This document shows, one piece after another, positions 46,972 to 55,536 of a stretch of 64,000 bases of DNA; position 1 is the stretch's first letter; each line of letters begins with the position of its first letter. The stretch comes from Frigoribacterium sp. CFBP 13712 (GTDB lineage: Bacteria > Actinomycetota > Actinomycetes > Actinomycetales > Microbacteriaceae). Both the position numbers and the translations under genes were made by a program. The notes under the pieces were generated by a model. The model saw nothing but the letters and a program-made list of their open reading frames with translations. It was not told the origin of the DNA and searched no databases. The DNA lies in the NCBI RefSeq assembly GCF_014842255.1, contig NZ_JACYVH010000007.1, positions 1-64,000 of the forward strand, in the 5' to 3' direction.

Positions 46972-48208
46972 CACCTCCGCGGGCGGCGCGACCGACGCGA
47001 CCACCGCCTCCTCGACCGGCTCCGCGTACCGCTCGCCGTTCGCGGCGCGCGACGGCTTCGTCGACGACGGCACCGGGGTCGCCGCCCACTACGGCGAGCT
47101 GATCCGTGAGCAGCGCCTGCTCTCGCAGGGCACGGCGGTCGTCGACCTCTCGAACCGCGGCGTGCTCACCGTGAGCGGCCCCGACCGGCTCAGCTGGCTC
47201 AACTCGCTGACCAGTCAGAGCGTCGGGCGTCTGGCGCCCGGCGAATCGACCGAGACCCTGCTGCTCGACGCCAACGGGCGACTCGAGCACGCGGTGCGAC
47301 TCGTCGACGACGGCGAGACCGCGTGGCTGCTCGTCGACGGCGACGAGACCGAGCCGCTCCGGTCCTGGCTCGATCGGATGCGCTTCATGCTCCGCGTCGA
47401 GGTCGTCGACCGGTCGTCCGACGTCGCCACGGTGGGGTCGATGCACGACCTCTCCGCCGACGCCCGGGTGCCCGTGTTCACCTCGAACGACGTCGCCATC
47501 GCCTGGGTCGACCCCTGGCACGAGGTCGCCGTCGGCGGTCACAGCTACGCCGACTCCGAGAGCCACCCCGGCAGGCAGTGGTCGTACCACGAGACGCTCG
47601 TGTCCCGAGACGACCTCGCCGCGCTGGCCGCGTCTCCCGCCGCCGACCTGCCCGCCGCCGGCACGCTCGCCCTCGAGGCGCTGCGGATCGAGGCCTGGCG
47701 CCCGCGTCTCACGACCGAGGTCGACGAGCGCAGCATCCCGCACGAGCTCGACTGGATGCGCAGCGCCGTGCACCTGGCGAAGGGCTGCTACCGCGGCCAG
47801 GAGACCGTCGCCAAGGTGCACAACATCGGGCACCCGCCGCGGCGCCTGGTGATGCTGCACCTCGACGGCAGCGACGGCGTCCTGCCCGAGCACGGCGCCG
47901 CCGTCGTGCTCGCATCGCCCCCGACCGACGCGTTCGGTCAGACCGCCGCCGCCGACCCCGACGCCGGCCCCGACGCGCAGCCCCGCTCGCCCGCGGTCGT
48001 CGGTCACGTCACCAGCGTGGCGCTGCACCACGAGCTCGGCCCCGTCGCGCTGGCGCTCGTGAAGCGCACCACCCCCGAGACGGCGGCACTCGCCGTCGTC
48101 GCCGACGACATCGTGGTCGCCGCCTCGCAGGAGGTCATCGTGCCCTCGTCCGCCGGCGCCGCAGCGGGGGTACCCCGCCTGCCCCGTCTCGGCGCCGTCC
48201 GCCGCTGA
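46964..48208 (+). CDS. ygfZ: YgfZ/GcvT-like folate-binding protein
   Basis: This ~414-aa protein has the GcvT-type fold (VVDLSNRGVLTVSGPDRLSW, LNSLTSQSVGRLAPG) and the YgfZ signature KGCYRGQETVAKVHN with the conserved Cys. YgfZ helps assemble or repair Fe-S clusters in a folate-dependent way. The TTG at 46964, overlapping the previous stop, is the likely start but the first ~20 residues are low-complexity Thr/Ala/Ser and uncertain. An Asp/Pro-rich loop (~325-345) is an insertion compared with E. coli YgfZ. Confidence 0.9.
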   Translation: MTDTSAGGATDATTASSTGSAYRSPFAARDGFVDDGTGVAAHYGELIREQRLLSQGTAVVDLSNRGVLTVSGPDRLSWLNSLTSQSVGRLAPGESTETLLLDANGRLEHAVRLVDDGETAWLLVDGDETEPLRSWLDRMRFMLRVEVVDRSSDVATVGSMHDLSADARVPVFTSNDVAIAWVDPWHEVAVGGHSYADSESHPGRQWSYHETLVSRDDLAALAASPAADLPAAGTLALEALRIEAWRPRLTTEVDERSIPHELDWMRSAVHLAKGCYRGQETVAKVHNIGHPPRRLVMLHLDGSDGVLPEHGAAVVLASPPTDAFGQTAAADPDAGPDAQPRSPAVVGHVTSVALHHELGPVALALVKRTTPETAALAVVADDIVVAASQEVIVPSSAGAAAGVPRLPRLGAVRR

Positions 48209-48215
48209 CCCGGCG

Positions 48216-49346
48216 GTGAGCGGGTCCGAGGGCGCGAGCGCCTCGTCCACGCGACGGGTGCGGTCGATGCTGACCCGCGCCTCCGGCGGGTTCGATCCGA
48301 GGGTCGCCACCGCGCGCACGATCGCGTCCGGCCCGGCGGTCGTGCAGATCGTCGTGGCGGTCTCGCTCTCGTACGCGATCACGCACTACCTGCTGGGGCA
48401 CGCGATCCCGCTGCTGGCCGTGACGATCACCATCTCGTCGCTCGGCCTCGCCCGCGACGCCCGGCCGCGACGGGTGCTCGAGAACGCCGTCGGGGTGCTG
48501 ATCGGCATCGCCCTCAGCGAGGTGCTGCTGATGATCGTCGGCAAGGGGCTCTGGCAGATCGCCCTGGTGCTGTCCGTCGCCCTCCTGGTGGGGCGCTTCT
48601 TCTCGTCGAGCAGCGCGTTCGCGGCCGCCGCGGCGACCCAGTCGATGCTCGTGATGCTGCTGCCCGACCCCGACGGCGGGCCGTTCGTCCGCAGCATCGA
48701 CGGCGCGATCGGCGGAATCGTGGCGCTGCTGATCACGGCGGTGATCCCGCGTGATCCGATCGGTCTGGCCCGTGCCGACGCCGAGCAGCTCTTCGCCGAG
48801 GTCGAGCAGGCGTTCGCCTCGCTGGTCGCGGCGGTGCGCACCGACGACGTCCGTCGGGCCGACGACGCCCTCCGCCGCCTGCGCTCGACGCAGCCGCTGC
48901 TCGACGACTGGTCGTCGACCCTCGAGTCGGCGCAGTCGATCGCTCGGCTGTCGCCGTTCTTACGCTCGCGACTGCCTCACCTCCGGCAGCAGGCCGTCGT
49001 GCGCCGCTGCGTCGACCTCGCCGTGCGCAACCTCCGGGTGATCGCTCGTCGGCTCGACACCTCCGTCGGCGACGGGGTCGATCGCCGTGCGGTCGGCGAT
49101 CTGCTCGAGAGCACCGCGCGGGCCGTGGGTGTGCTCGGAGAGTCCCTGCGCGACGTCGAGAGGCGACCCGTCGCGCGCGAGGCGCTGACCGCTGTGGCCC
49201 GCCGACTCGACCCGGCCGTGGTCGTGCCGGGTGCGCCCGTGACCGAGGCGATGATCGTGCTGATGATGCGCCCGCTGCTGGTCGACCTGCTCATGGCGAC
49301 GGGGCTCGACCACGACGAGGCCCGCGCCCTGCTCGCCCGCGTCTGA
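48216..49346 (+). CDS. FUSC-family membrane transporter-like protein
   Basis: This 376-aa protein has four to six helices in the first 160 residues (VVQIVVAVSLSYAITHYLLG, ENAVGVLIGIALSEVLLMIV, GAIGGIVALLITAVI), then a long cytoplasmic helical domain (ADAEQLFAEVEQAFASLVAA). This is the FUSC/aromatic-acid-exporter half-size form common in actinobacteria. Its substrate is unknown. It follows ygfZ by 7 bp and is likely co-transcribed. Its stop lies in the first copy of a 52-bp tandem repeat. Confidence 0.88.
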   Translation: MSGSEGASASSTRRVRSMLTRASGGFDPRVATARTIASGPAVVQIVVAVSLSYAITHYLLGHAIPLLAVTITISSLGLARDARPRRVLENAVGVLIGIALSEVLLMIVGKGLWQIALVLSVALLVGRFFSSSSAFAAAAATQSMLVMLLPDPDGGPFVRSIDGAIGGIVALLITAVIPRDPIGLARADAEQLFAEVEQAFASLVAAVRTDDVRRADDALRRLRSTQPLLDDWSSTLESAQSIARLSPFLRSRLPHLRQQAVVRRCVDLAVRNLRVIARRLDTSVGDGVDRRAVGDLLESTARAVGVLGESLRDVERRPVAREALTAVARRLDPAVVVPGAPVTEAMIVLMMRPLLVDLLMATGLDHDEARALLARV

Positions 49347-49439
49347 CCGCCCGCCCGGCCGGCATCGCGACTCAGGCCCGGGGTGCGCCCGCGTCTGACC
49401 GGCCGCCCGGCCGGCCTCGCGACTCAGGCCCGGGGTGCG
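49336..49439. repeat. 52-bp tandem duplication across two convergent stop codons
   Basis: 49336-49387 and 49388-49439 are directly adjacent copies with two mismatches. The first includes the FUSC stop (49344-49346), the second the stop of the convergent methyltransferase (49424-49426). Each copy therefore contains both gene-end sequences. Confidence 0.9.
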
Positions 49440-50200
49440 ACCGCCTGCCACGGCAGCGACAGCTCGCCGAGCCGCCAGCGCGAGCGACCGTGCCGAACCG
49501 GCCACCCGCCGTCGCGCAGCCCCTGCACCGTCGCCAGCCAGCGCTGCACCGGGCCGTACACCGACAGCGGCGCTGCGACGGCCCACTGGCGGTCGAGGTC
49601 GACGAGCAGGTCGTGCACGCGCTCGCCCGCGACGTTGCGGTGGATGAGCGCCTTGGGCAGCCGCTCGGCCACGATCGAGGGCACGTCGAGCTCGGCCAGC
49701 CGCAGCGACACGGTGAACGCCTGCGGCCCCTCGGGCGTCACGTCCACCCAGCTCGCCACGCGTCCGATCTCGTTGCAGGTGCCCTCCACGAGCACGCCGC
49801 CGGGCTGCAGCCGCGCGGTCATCAGCGCCCAGGAGTCGGCCACCTGCGACTCGTCGTACTGCCGCAGAACGTTGAACGCCCTGATCACGGCGGGTCGGCG
49901 GTCGCCGTCGAGCGGCACCTCGAAGCCGCCCCGGCGGAAGCTCACGCCCGGTCGCGCCGACAGGTTCGCGAGTCTGACCCGCTCGGGATCGATCTCGATG
50001 CCCACCACCTCGACATCGGGGCGGACCCGCAGGAGGCGCTGGTGCAGTTCGAGAGGGGTCGTCGCGCTCGCCCCGTACCCCAGGTCGACCACCAGCGGGT
50101 CGTCGGCCCGGCGGAACGAGGGGTGGGCGGCGATCCACCGATCGACGCGGCGGAGCCGGTTGGTGCCGGTCGTGCCGCGGGTGATCGAACCGATGGGCAT
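49424..50200 (-). CDS. Class I SAM-dependent methyltransferase-like protein
   Basis: This 258-aa protein has a Rossmann SAM-binding start, [20 protein letters not shown], the acidic [16 protein letters not shown], and [16 protein letters not shown]. These fit a class I methyltransferase. The substrate is unknown. The N-terminus ([20 protein letters not shown]) is basic. It diverges from gpmA across only 41 bp; a CAGACT -10-like box about 8 bases ahead of the ATG suggests leaderless or nearly leaderless mRNA. Confidence 0.8.
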   Translation of the reverse strand: MPIGSITRGTTGTNRLRRVDRWIAAHPSFRRADDPLVVDLGYGASATTPLELHQRLLRVRPDVEVVGIEIDPERVRLANLSARPGVSFRRGGFEVPLDGDRRPAVIRAFNVLRQYDESQVADSWALMTARLQPGGVLVEGTCNEIGRVASWVDVTPEGPQAFTVSLRLAELDVPSIVAERLPKALIHRNVAGERVHDLLVDLDRQWAVAAPLSVYGPVQRWLATVQGLRDGGWPVRHGRSRWRLGELSLPWQAVAPRA

Positions 50201-50241
50201 GCGCCGAGTCTGCCAGCATGTCGTCGCGATACGCTTGTCGC
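50201..50241. promoter_or_regulatory. 41-bp divergent promoter, probably with leaderless transcripts
   Basis: TACGCT at 50230-50235 lies 6 bp ahead of the gpmA ATG, and CAGACT (minus strand, ~50209-50214) lies 8 bp ahead of the methyltransferase ATG. Such spacing puts transcription starts at or next to the start codons. No ribosome-binding site fits either gene. Confidence 0.55.
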
Positions 50242-50985
50242 ATGACTTCGACCCTCATCCTCCTGCGTCACGGCAACAGCGAATGGAACGCGAAGAACCT
50301 CTTCACGGGATGGGTCGACGTGCGACTCACCGAGCAGGGCCGCGCCGAGGCGAAGCGCGCCGGCGAGCTGCTGCGCGACAACGACCTGCTGCCCGACATC
50401 CTCTACACGTCGCGGCTGACCCGTGCCATCCAGACCGCCGACATCGCGCTCGAAGAGGCCGACCGGCTGTGGATCGACGTGAAGCGCTCGTGGCGGCTCA
50501 ACGAGCGCCACTACGGCGCCCTGCAGGGCAAAGACAAGGCGCAGACGCTCGAGCAGTACGGCCCCGAGCAGTTCCAGACCTGGCGTCGCTCGTTCGACGT
50601 GCCGCCGCCCCCGCTCGACGACGACAGCGAGTTCTCGCAGGCCCACGACAAGCGCTACGCCGAGCTCGGCATCGACGCCCCGCGCACCGAGTCGCTGGCC
50701 CTCGTCATCGAGCGGATGCTGCCCTACTGGCACAGCGACATCACCGAGAGCCTCGCCGCCGGTGACGTCACGCTGGTGGTGGCCCACGGCAACTCGCTGC
50801 GCGCCCTGGTCAAGCACCTCGACGGCATCGGCGACGACGAGATCTCCGAGCTGAACATCCCCACCGGCATCCCGCTGGTCTACGAGCTCGACGACGACTT
50901 CGCGCCGACCGGCCCCGGCCGGTACCTCGACCCCGAGGCCGCCGCTGCCGGTGCCGCCGCGGTCGCGAACCAGGGCAAGAAGTAG
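50242..50985 (+). CDS. gpmA: 2,3-bisphosphoglycerate-dependent phosphoglycerate mutase
   Basis: This 247-aa protein shows the catalytic [20 protein letters not shown] (phospho-His), [31 protein letters not shown], and [18 protein letters not shown]. It interconverts 3- and 2-phosphoglycerate in glycolysis. Asn replaces the more common Glu after RHG, as in many actinobacterial GpmA. The C-terminal ~30 residues are an Ala-rich tail. No ribosome-binding site precedes the ATG; see the promoter entry. Confidence 0.97.
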   Translation: MTSTLILLRHGNSEWNAKNLFTGWVDVRLTEQGRAEAKRAGELLRDNDLLPDILYTSRLTRAIQTADIALEEADRLWIDVKRSWRLNERHYGALQGKDKAQTLEQYGPEQFQTWRRSFDVPPPPLDDDSEFSQAHDKRYAELGIDAPRTESLALVIERMLPYWHSDITESLAAGDVTLVVAHGNSLRALVKHLDGIGDDEISELNIPTGIPLVYELDDDFAPTGPGRYLDPEAAAAGAAAVANQGKK

Positions 50986-51076
50986 CCCGAACCGCCCTGC
51001 GGCCGCGCTCAGACGGGTGTGGGGCGGGTTCGCGTCATCCGCGGCGGGTGAGCGCTGACCCGCCGCGGAGGACACC

Positions 51077-51166
51077 GACCCGCCGCACCCGAACCGGCCG
51101 CACCCGAACCGCCCGCACGCGAGCCCGCCGCACGCGAGCCCGCCGGCAGGCGAGCCCGCCGCACCG
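51077..51166. repeat. 15-bp tandem repeats after gpmA
   Basis: Five to six degenerate units of GARCCCGCCGCACSC repeat at ~15 bp between the convergent gpmA and P-loop kinase genes. They end 9 bp before the kinase stop. Confidence 0.75.
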
Positions 51167-51174
51167 GGCCCCGG

Positions 51175-51708
51175 CTAGACGAACTGCTCGCTGATCTCCA
51201 GCACCAGCGCGTCGATGTCGACCGGGGTGCTCGTGTCGACGCGGATCACCGGCCACGCCCCCAGGGGCTCGGCGGCGGCCGCCCACTCGCCCCACGCCGC
51301 GCGGGTCGACTCGACCGTCCCGTGGGCCGGGTGCCGCCCGCCCGCCGCGATCCGGTCGACGCTGCGCTGCAGCGCCACCTCGGGGTCGACGTCGCACCAG
51401 ACCTCTACGGTGCGGGGCGACCCGGCGCGGGCCACGCCCGATCGTGCGCCCTCGAGCTCGGTCGGACGATGCCAGAACGCGTCGACGACGACGCCCGCCT
51501 CGACCTCGGCCGCCATCGACCACACGGTCTCGTGGGCGATCCGGTCGATCGCCTCGGGGGCGACCATCGGCCCGGCCAGGTCGACCAGCGCCTCCTCGAC
51601 GGGGTCGTGGGCGAGCAGCGGGCAGCCCAGCACGCCCGCGAGCGTGGCCGAGAGGGTGGTCTTGCCCGAGCCGGGCAGACCGTTGACGAGGATCGCGACT
51701 GAAGCCAT
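51175..51708 (-). CDS. P-loop small-molecule kinase-like ATPase
   Basis: This 177-aa protein has Walker A LVNGLPGSGKTTLSATLA (~8-25), a DPVEEALVDL segment, VVVDAFWHRPTELEGA as a Walker-B-like strand, and a lid with VALQRSVDRIAAGGRHPAH. It belongs to the AAA_33/shikimate-kinase-like group, which includes antibiotic and small-metabolite kinases. The substrate is unknown. It is transcribed alone after the phoU terminator. Confidence 0.8.
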   Translation of the reverse strand: MASVAILVNGLPGSGKTTLSATLAGVLGCPLLAHDPVEEALVDLAGPMVAPEAIDRIAHETVWSMAAEVEAGVVVDAFWHRPTELEGARSGVARAGSPRTVEVWCDVDPEVALQRSVDRIAAGGRHPAHGTVESTRAAWGEWAAAAEPLGAWPVIRVDTSTPVDIDALVLEISEQFV

Positions 51709-51746
51709 CCCGCCATCCTCTCGCAGTTCTGCGGGGGCGGACGCGA

Positions 51747-51785
51747 AGGAGGCGCGGTGTCCGTCGGGCGGACACCGCGCCTCCT
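51747..51785. terminator. Terminator downstream of phoU
   Basis: A perfect 17-bp stem (AGGAGGCGCGGTGTCCG and complement) closes on TCGGG, 15 bp past the phoU stop. Both arms contain the GGAGGCGCGG motif. Confidence 0.85.
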
Positions 51786-51800
51786 CGGCGATGCGGGTTC

Positions 51801-52454
51801 TCAGACCTCGGATGCGACCCAGTCGCCGGTCGCCAGGTACTGGACCTTCTTGGCGATGGAGACCGCGTGGTCGGCGAAGCGCTCGTGGTAGCGCGAGGCG
51901 AGGGTGGAGTCGACCGTGTCGACGGCCGCGCCCTTCCAGGTCTCGCCGAGCACCTTGTCGAAGACGCTGAGGTGCAGCTCGTCGATGCGGTCGTCGTCGT
52001 TGCGGATCTCCTCGGCGAGGCGCACGTCCTCGGTCGTCAGCAGCTCGGTGAGCTTGTTCGCGATCGCGACGTCGAGCTCGCCGAGCTCTTTGAACGTCGG
52101 GCGCAGCGACTTCGGCACGACCTTCTCGGGGAACCGGTAGCGCGCCAGCTGGGCGATGTGCTCGGCCATGTCGCCCATGCGCTCGAGCGAGGCGCTGATG
52201 CGCAGCGCGCTCACGACGATGCGCAGGTCGCGGGCGACCGGGTTCTGGCGGGCCAGGATGTCGATGGCCAGCTCGTCGAGGGCGATGGCGCGCTCGTCGA
52301 TGGCGTCGTCGTCGGCGATGACCTGTTCGGCCAGCGACACGTTCGACTCGTTGAAGGCCGTCGTGGCGTTCTTGATCGAGATGGCGACGAGGCCTGAGAT
52401 CTCGACCAGGCGCTCCTGGACCTCTTGCAGCTCCTGCTGGAATACCTCGCGCAT
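51801..52454 (-). CDS. phoU: Phosphate signalling protein PhoU
   Basis: This 217-aa all-helical protein is a PhoU dimer of two three-helix bundles: MREVFQQELQEVQERLVEIS, the metal-binding signatures ERMGDMAEHIAQLARY and RYHERFADHAVSIAKKVQYL (E/DxxxD pattern). PhoU links the Pst transporter to the SenX3/RegX3 two-component pair. The ATG at 52454 gives the standard length; upstream starts add a non-conserved tail. It diverges from senX3 across a PHO-box-like array. Confidence 0.96.
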   Translation of the reverse strand: MREVFQQELQEVQERLVEISGLVAISIKNATTAFNESNVSLAEQVIADDDAIDERAIALDELAIDILARQNPVARDLRIVVSALRISASLERMGDMAEHIAQLARYRFPEKVVPKSLRPTFKELGELDVAIANKLTELLTTEDVRLAEEIRNDDDRIDELHLSVFDKVLGETWKGAAVDTVDSTLASRYHERFADHAVSIAKKVQYLATGDWVASEV

Positions 52455-52548
52455 GTCGTAGTCGACCCTCTCGTAGCTCGCGGGGGCGTGGACGCCCGGC
52501 AGCGGGGGCGATGTCGCCCGCACAGTCCAGTCCAGCCTCATGGGTGAA

Positions 52549-52577
52549 GGTTAACGACCGGTGCCGGTGGCCTGAAC
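52549..52577. promoter_or_regulatory. PHO-box-like array between phoU and senX3
   Basis: GGTTAAC (52549), GGTGCCG (52560) and CCTGAAC (52571) are spaced at exactly 11 bp; read toward phoU they are GTTCAGG, CGGCACC and GTTAACC, each 5-6 of 7 to GTTCACC. It lies in the 194-bp divergent phoU-senX3 region, the expected place for autoregulation by RegX3. It is weaker than the pstS box. A TATCGT at 52637 lies 6 bp before the senX3 ATG, suggesting leaderless senX3 mRNA. Confidence 0.6.
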
Positions 52578-52648
52578 ACTCACCAAAGTACAGGCCGTCG
52601 CAGCCCCTCCCGTTCATCATGCCCCGCGCGGGTCACTATCGTGATGGC

Positions 52649-53905
52649 ATGGACTCAGCCTGGTTGGTTCCGCTGTCGCTGGCCTTCGGGGCCGTGGCCG
52701 GTGCCGCGATCGTCATCGTGGTGGTGGCGGCGCACGCCAGGTCCGTCAAGGTGGCACGGCTCGTCGAGGTGTCGCTGCCCGACGGCATCGACGCCGTGCT
52801 CGACGCGCTCGAGTCGGCGGGCGTCGTCGTCGACCCGTCGGGCAACGTGCTCAAGGCGTCGCCGCGGGCCCTGCAGCTCGGTCTGGTCTCGGCGCAGCAG
52901 CACCTCGTGCACGCCGAGATCGAAGACCTCGTGGCCCTCGCTCGGCGCGAAGGCGAACCGCAGGCCGACGAGCTCACCCTCGCGCGCCTCCCGGGCAGCG
53001 AGGCGACGTTCGTGCTGGGCGTGCGCGTGGCGCCGCTCGGCGGTCGGTACGTGCTCGTGCTCGCCGAAGACCGCAGCGAGGGGCGTCGTCTCGACGACAT
53101 GCGGCGCGACTTCGTCGCCAACATCAGTCACGAGCTGAAGACCCCGATCGGCGCGGTCGGGCTGCTGGCCGAGGCTCTCGAGTCGGCCTCGTCCGACCCC
53201 GAGCAGGTGCGGCACTTCGCGAAGAGCCTGACCCGCGAGGCCGGTCGCCTGGGGCGCCTCACACAGGACATCATCGAGCTCTCGAGGCTGCAGGCGACCG
53301 ACGCCCTCGAATCGAGCGAGCCCATCGACGTGCGCGTCGTCGTCGACACCGCGGTCGACCGCAACCGCGTCGTCGCCGACGCCCGCGGCATCTCGCTGGT
53401 CGTGCGCGGCGGCCGGCATGCGACGGTGCTCGGCGACGAGCAGATGCTCGTGACAGCCGTCGACAACCTGATCGCCAACGCCATCAACTACTCGCCCGAC
53501 GGCTCGCGGGTCGGCATCGGCGCCACCGTCGACGACTCGGGCACCGTCGAGGTCGCCGTGACCGACCAGGGCTACGGGATCCCCGACGACGAGCTCGACC
53601 GCGTCTTCGAGCGCTTCTACCGCGTCGACCCGGCGCGGTCGCGGCGGACGGGCGGCACCGGGCTCGGGCTCGCCATCGTGAAGCACGTGATCCAGAATCA
53701 CGGGGGCGACGTGCGCGTCTGGTCGCAGGTCGGCAAGGGCAGCACCTTCACCCTCCGTCTGCCCGAGGCGCGCACGCAGCCGGAGACCCGATCGACCCCC
53801 CTGCCGGTCACCACCCGACAAGACCGCACCGCCCGACACGACGGCGCCCGAACAGACGGCGCCCGCCGTGAGGGCACCACCCGACAAGACATCGAGGCAC
53901 GATGA
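52649..53905 (+). CDS. senX3: Sensor histidine kinase SenX3/PhoR
   Basis: This 418-aa kinase has one N-terminal membrane helix (~6-30), a PAS-like domain (~45-150), HisKA with DFVANISHELKTPIGAVGLL (phosphorylated His) and a HATPase domain (NLIANAINYSPDGSRVGIG, GYGIPDDELDRVFERF, GTGLGLAIVKHVI). This is the SenX3 layout, with its short extracytoplasmic part, in the low-phosphate response. The C-terminal ~45 residues are disordered repeats of TARHDGARTDGARR type. It overlaps regX3 by ATGA. Confidence 0.95.
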   Translation: MDSAWLVPLSLAFGAVAGAAIVIVVVAAHARSVKVARLVEVSLPDGIDAVLDALESAGVVVDPSGNVLKASPRALQLGLVSAQQHLVHAEIEDLVALARREGEPQADELTLARLPGSEATFVLGVRVAPLGGRYVLVLAEDRSEGRRLDDMRRDFVANISHELKTPIGAVGLLAEALESASSDPEQVRHFAKSLTREAGRLGRLTQDIIELSRLQATDALESSEPIDVRVVVDTAVDRNRVVADARGISLVVRGGRHATVLGDEQMLVTAVDNLIANAINYSPDGSRVGIGATVDDSGTVEVAVTDQGYGIPDDELDRVFERFYRVDPARSRRTGGTGLGLAIVKHVIQNHGGDVRVWSQVGKGSTFTLRLPEARTQPETRSTPLPVTTRQDRTARHDGARTDGARREGTTRQDIEAR

Positions 53906-54585
53906 CGACCCACATCCTGATCGTCGAAGACGAGGAGTCGCTCAGCGAACCGCTGGCGTTCATCCTCGAGCGCGAGGGCTACCGCACGACGGTCGCCGAA
54001 GACGGCCCCGCGGCGATCGCCGCGTTCGAGAAGGGCGGCGCCGATCTGGTGCTGCTCGACCTCATGCTGCCCGGCATCCCCGGCACCGAGGTCTGCCGGG
54101 TCATCCGCACCAGGTCGCAGGTGCCGATCGTCATGCTGACCGCGAAAGACAGCGAGGTCGACATCGTCGTCGGGCTCGAGCTCGGCGCCGACGACTACGT
54201 CACGAAGCCGTACTCGACGCGCGAGCTGCTGGCGCGCATCCGGGCTGTGCTGCGCCGCCGCGTCGACACCGACGACCTCTCCGACTCGATGCTCGAGGCC
54301 GGCGACATCCGGATGGACGTCGAGCGCCACGTCGTCACCGTGCGCGGCACCGACATCGCCATGCCCCTGAAGGAGTTCGAGCTGCTCGAGCTGCTGATGC
54401 GCAACGCCGGCCGGGTGCTCACCCGCGGTCAGCTGATCGACCGCGTCTGGGGCGCCGACTACTTCGGCGACACCAAGACGCTCGACGTGCACATCAAGCG
54501 CATCCGCTCGAAGATCGAGGCCGTGCCGTCCGAGCCGAAGGCCCTGGTGACCGTGCGCGGACTCGGGTATCGCATCGAGGCCTGA
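53902..54585 (+). CDS. regX3: Response regulator RegX3/PhoP
   Basis: This 227-aa OmpR-family regulator has a receiver with ILIVEDEESLSEPLAFILER, the phospho-acceptor Asp in LVLLDLMLPGIPG and Lys in DDYVTKPYS, then a winged helix (MPLKEFELLELLMRNAGRVL, RVWGADYFGDTKTLDVHIKR). With SenX3 it should control pstSCAB and phoU through the PHO boxes in this window. It is followed by a 40-bp duplicated repeat and a terminator. Confidence 0.96.
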   Translation: MTTHILIVEDEESLSEPLAFILEREGYRTTVAEDGPAAIAAFEKGGADLVLLDLMLPGIPGTEVCRVIRTRSQVPIVMLTAKDSEVDIVVGLELGADDYVTKPYSTRELLARIRAVLRRRVDTDDLSDSMLEAGDIRMDVERHVVTVRGTDIAMPLKEFELLELLMRNAGRVLTRGQLIDRVWGADYFGDTKTLDVHIKRIRSKIEAVPSEPKALVTVRGLGYRIEA

Positions 54586-54622
54586 CCCGCGCCTCCTGCC
54601 CGGGGCCCTCGCCCTCTCGTTC

Positions 54623-54704
54623 CCCGACCGGAGCCGAGGAGGCGCGGGTCGGGGCGGACGACATCCCGACCGGAGCCGAGGAGGCGCGGGTCGGGGCGGA
54701 CGAC
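54623..54704. repeat. Exact 40-bp direct repeat containing the dispersed motif
   Basis: 54623-54662 and 54665-54704 are identical and separated by 2 bp. Each contains GAGGAGGCGCGGGTCGGGGC. A third inverted motif copy lies just upstream at ~54590. Confidence 0.92.
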
Positions 54705-54742
54705 GAGAGGCCCGGCCCCGCAGACAGCGGGCCGGGCCTCTC
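54705..54742. terminator. Bidirectional terminator after regX3
   Basis: A perfect 14-bp stem (GAGAGGCCCGGCCC and complement) with a 10-base loop lies between the convergent regX3 and lipoprotein genes. Confidence 0.88.
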
Positions 54743-54758
54743 GTGGTGCGTGCGGTGC

Positions 54759-55403
54759 CTACGGAGCGGTGGTGGCGCTCGGCGTGGCGCCCTCTTGGGT
54801 CGTGCCCTCGTTCGTCTGGCGGTCGTTGCCCTCGGGGTTGGCGCTGGACTCGGGGAGCGGTGTCGAGTCGGTGCCCGGCTCGGCGCTCGTGGCGGGGGAG
54901 GGGAGCAGCGTCGCGTACTCGGGCAGATCGCCGTTGAGCACGGGCACCTGGAGGGTCTTGCCGGTCTCGGTGCCGTACTGGATGTACACGGGGAGCAGCG
55001 AGCCGACCGTGAGGTCGAGGTCGGACATGAGCAGCTGCTCGTCGCCCTCGGTCGTGCCGCGGCTGACCTGCGAGTCGCCCTCGACCGTGACGGTCTCGGT
55101 CTGGCGACCGGCCTCGGTCTCGTACTGGAACGAGACGTCGACGCTGTCGTCGCCCGTGTTGAGCACGACCATGCTGAGGCTGGCCTCGGTGCCGTCTTCG
55201 GTCAGCGCGATCGCGTTGCGCACCGCGACGTCGCCGATGTTCAGGCTCGTGCCGTCGCTGGCGTCGTACTGCTTGAGGGTCGCCTGGGGGCTGATGAAGT
55301 TGCACCCGGCGGCGACGAGCACGACGCCGACCCCGACGGCGGTTGCCGCCACGGTGCGACGGGCGAGCGCCGATCGAAGTTCCAGCACAGATCCGTCTCG
55401 CAC
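54759..55403 (-). CDS. Putative lipoprotein of unknown function
   Basis: This ~214-aa exported protein has a signal sequence with lipobox VAAGC, then a beta-rich domain (SLNIGDVAVRNAIALTEDGT, ASLSMVVLNTGDDSVDVSFQ, TVGSLLPVYIQYG) resembling DUF4352/DUF461-like copper-chaperone-type folds, and a Pro/Ser/Thr tail of ~45 residues. The GTG at 55403 is chosen because GGAGG lies 6 bp ahead; a TTG 24 bases upstream is possible. It diverges from ispDF. Confidence 0.78.
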   Translation of the reverse strand: MRDGSVLELRSALARRTVAATAVGVGVVLVAAGCNFISPQATLKQYDASDGTSLNIGDVAVRNAIALTEDGTEASLSMVVLNTGDDSVDVSFQYETEAGRQTETVTVEGDSQVSRGTTEGDEQLLMSDLDLTVGSLLPVYIQYGTETGKTLQVPVLNGDLPEYATLLPSPATSAEPGTDSTPLPESSANPEGNDRQTNEGTTQEGATPSATTAP

Positions 55404-55536
55404 GGGTGTCCTCCAGGATCCAGTCAAAGCAAAAGGTCTCTACAGCCTAGCCACCGCGGGGCAGGCCGGAGGGTAAGGGAGCCCTTACCGGTAGGCCCCC
55501 ATGTTAGCCTGTGAGCCGCAGGATGGAGCCAGATTG

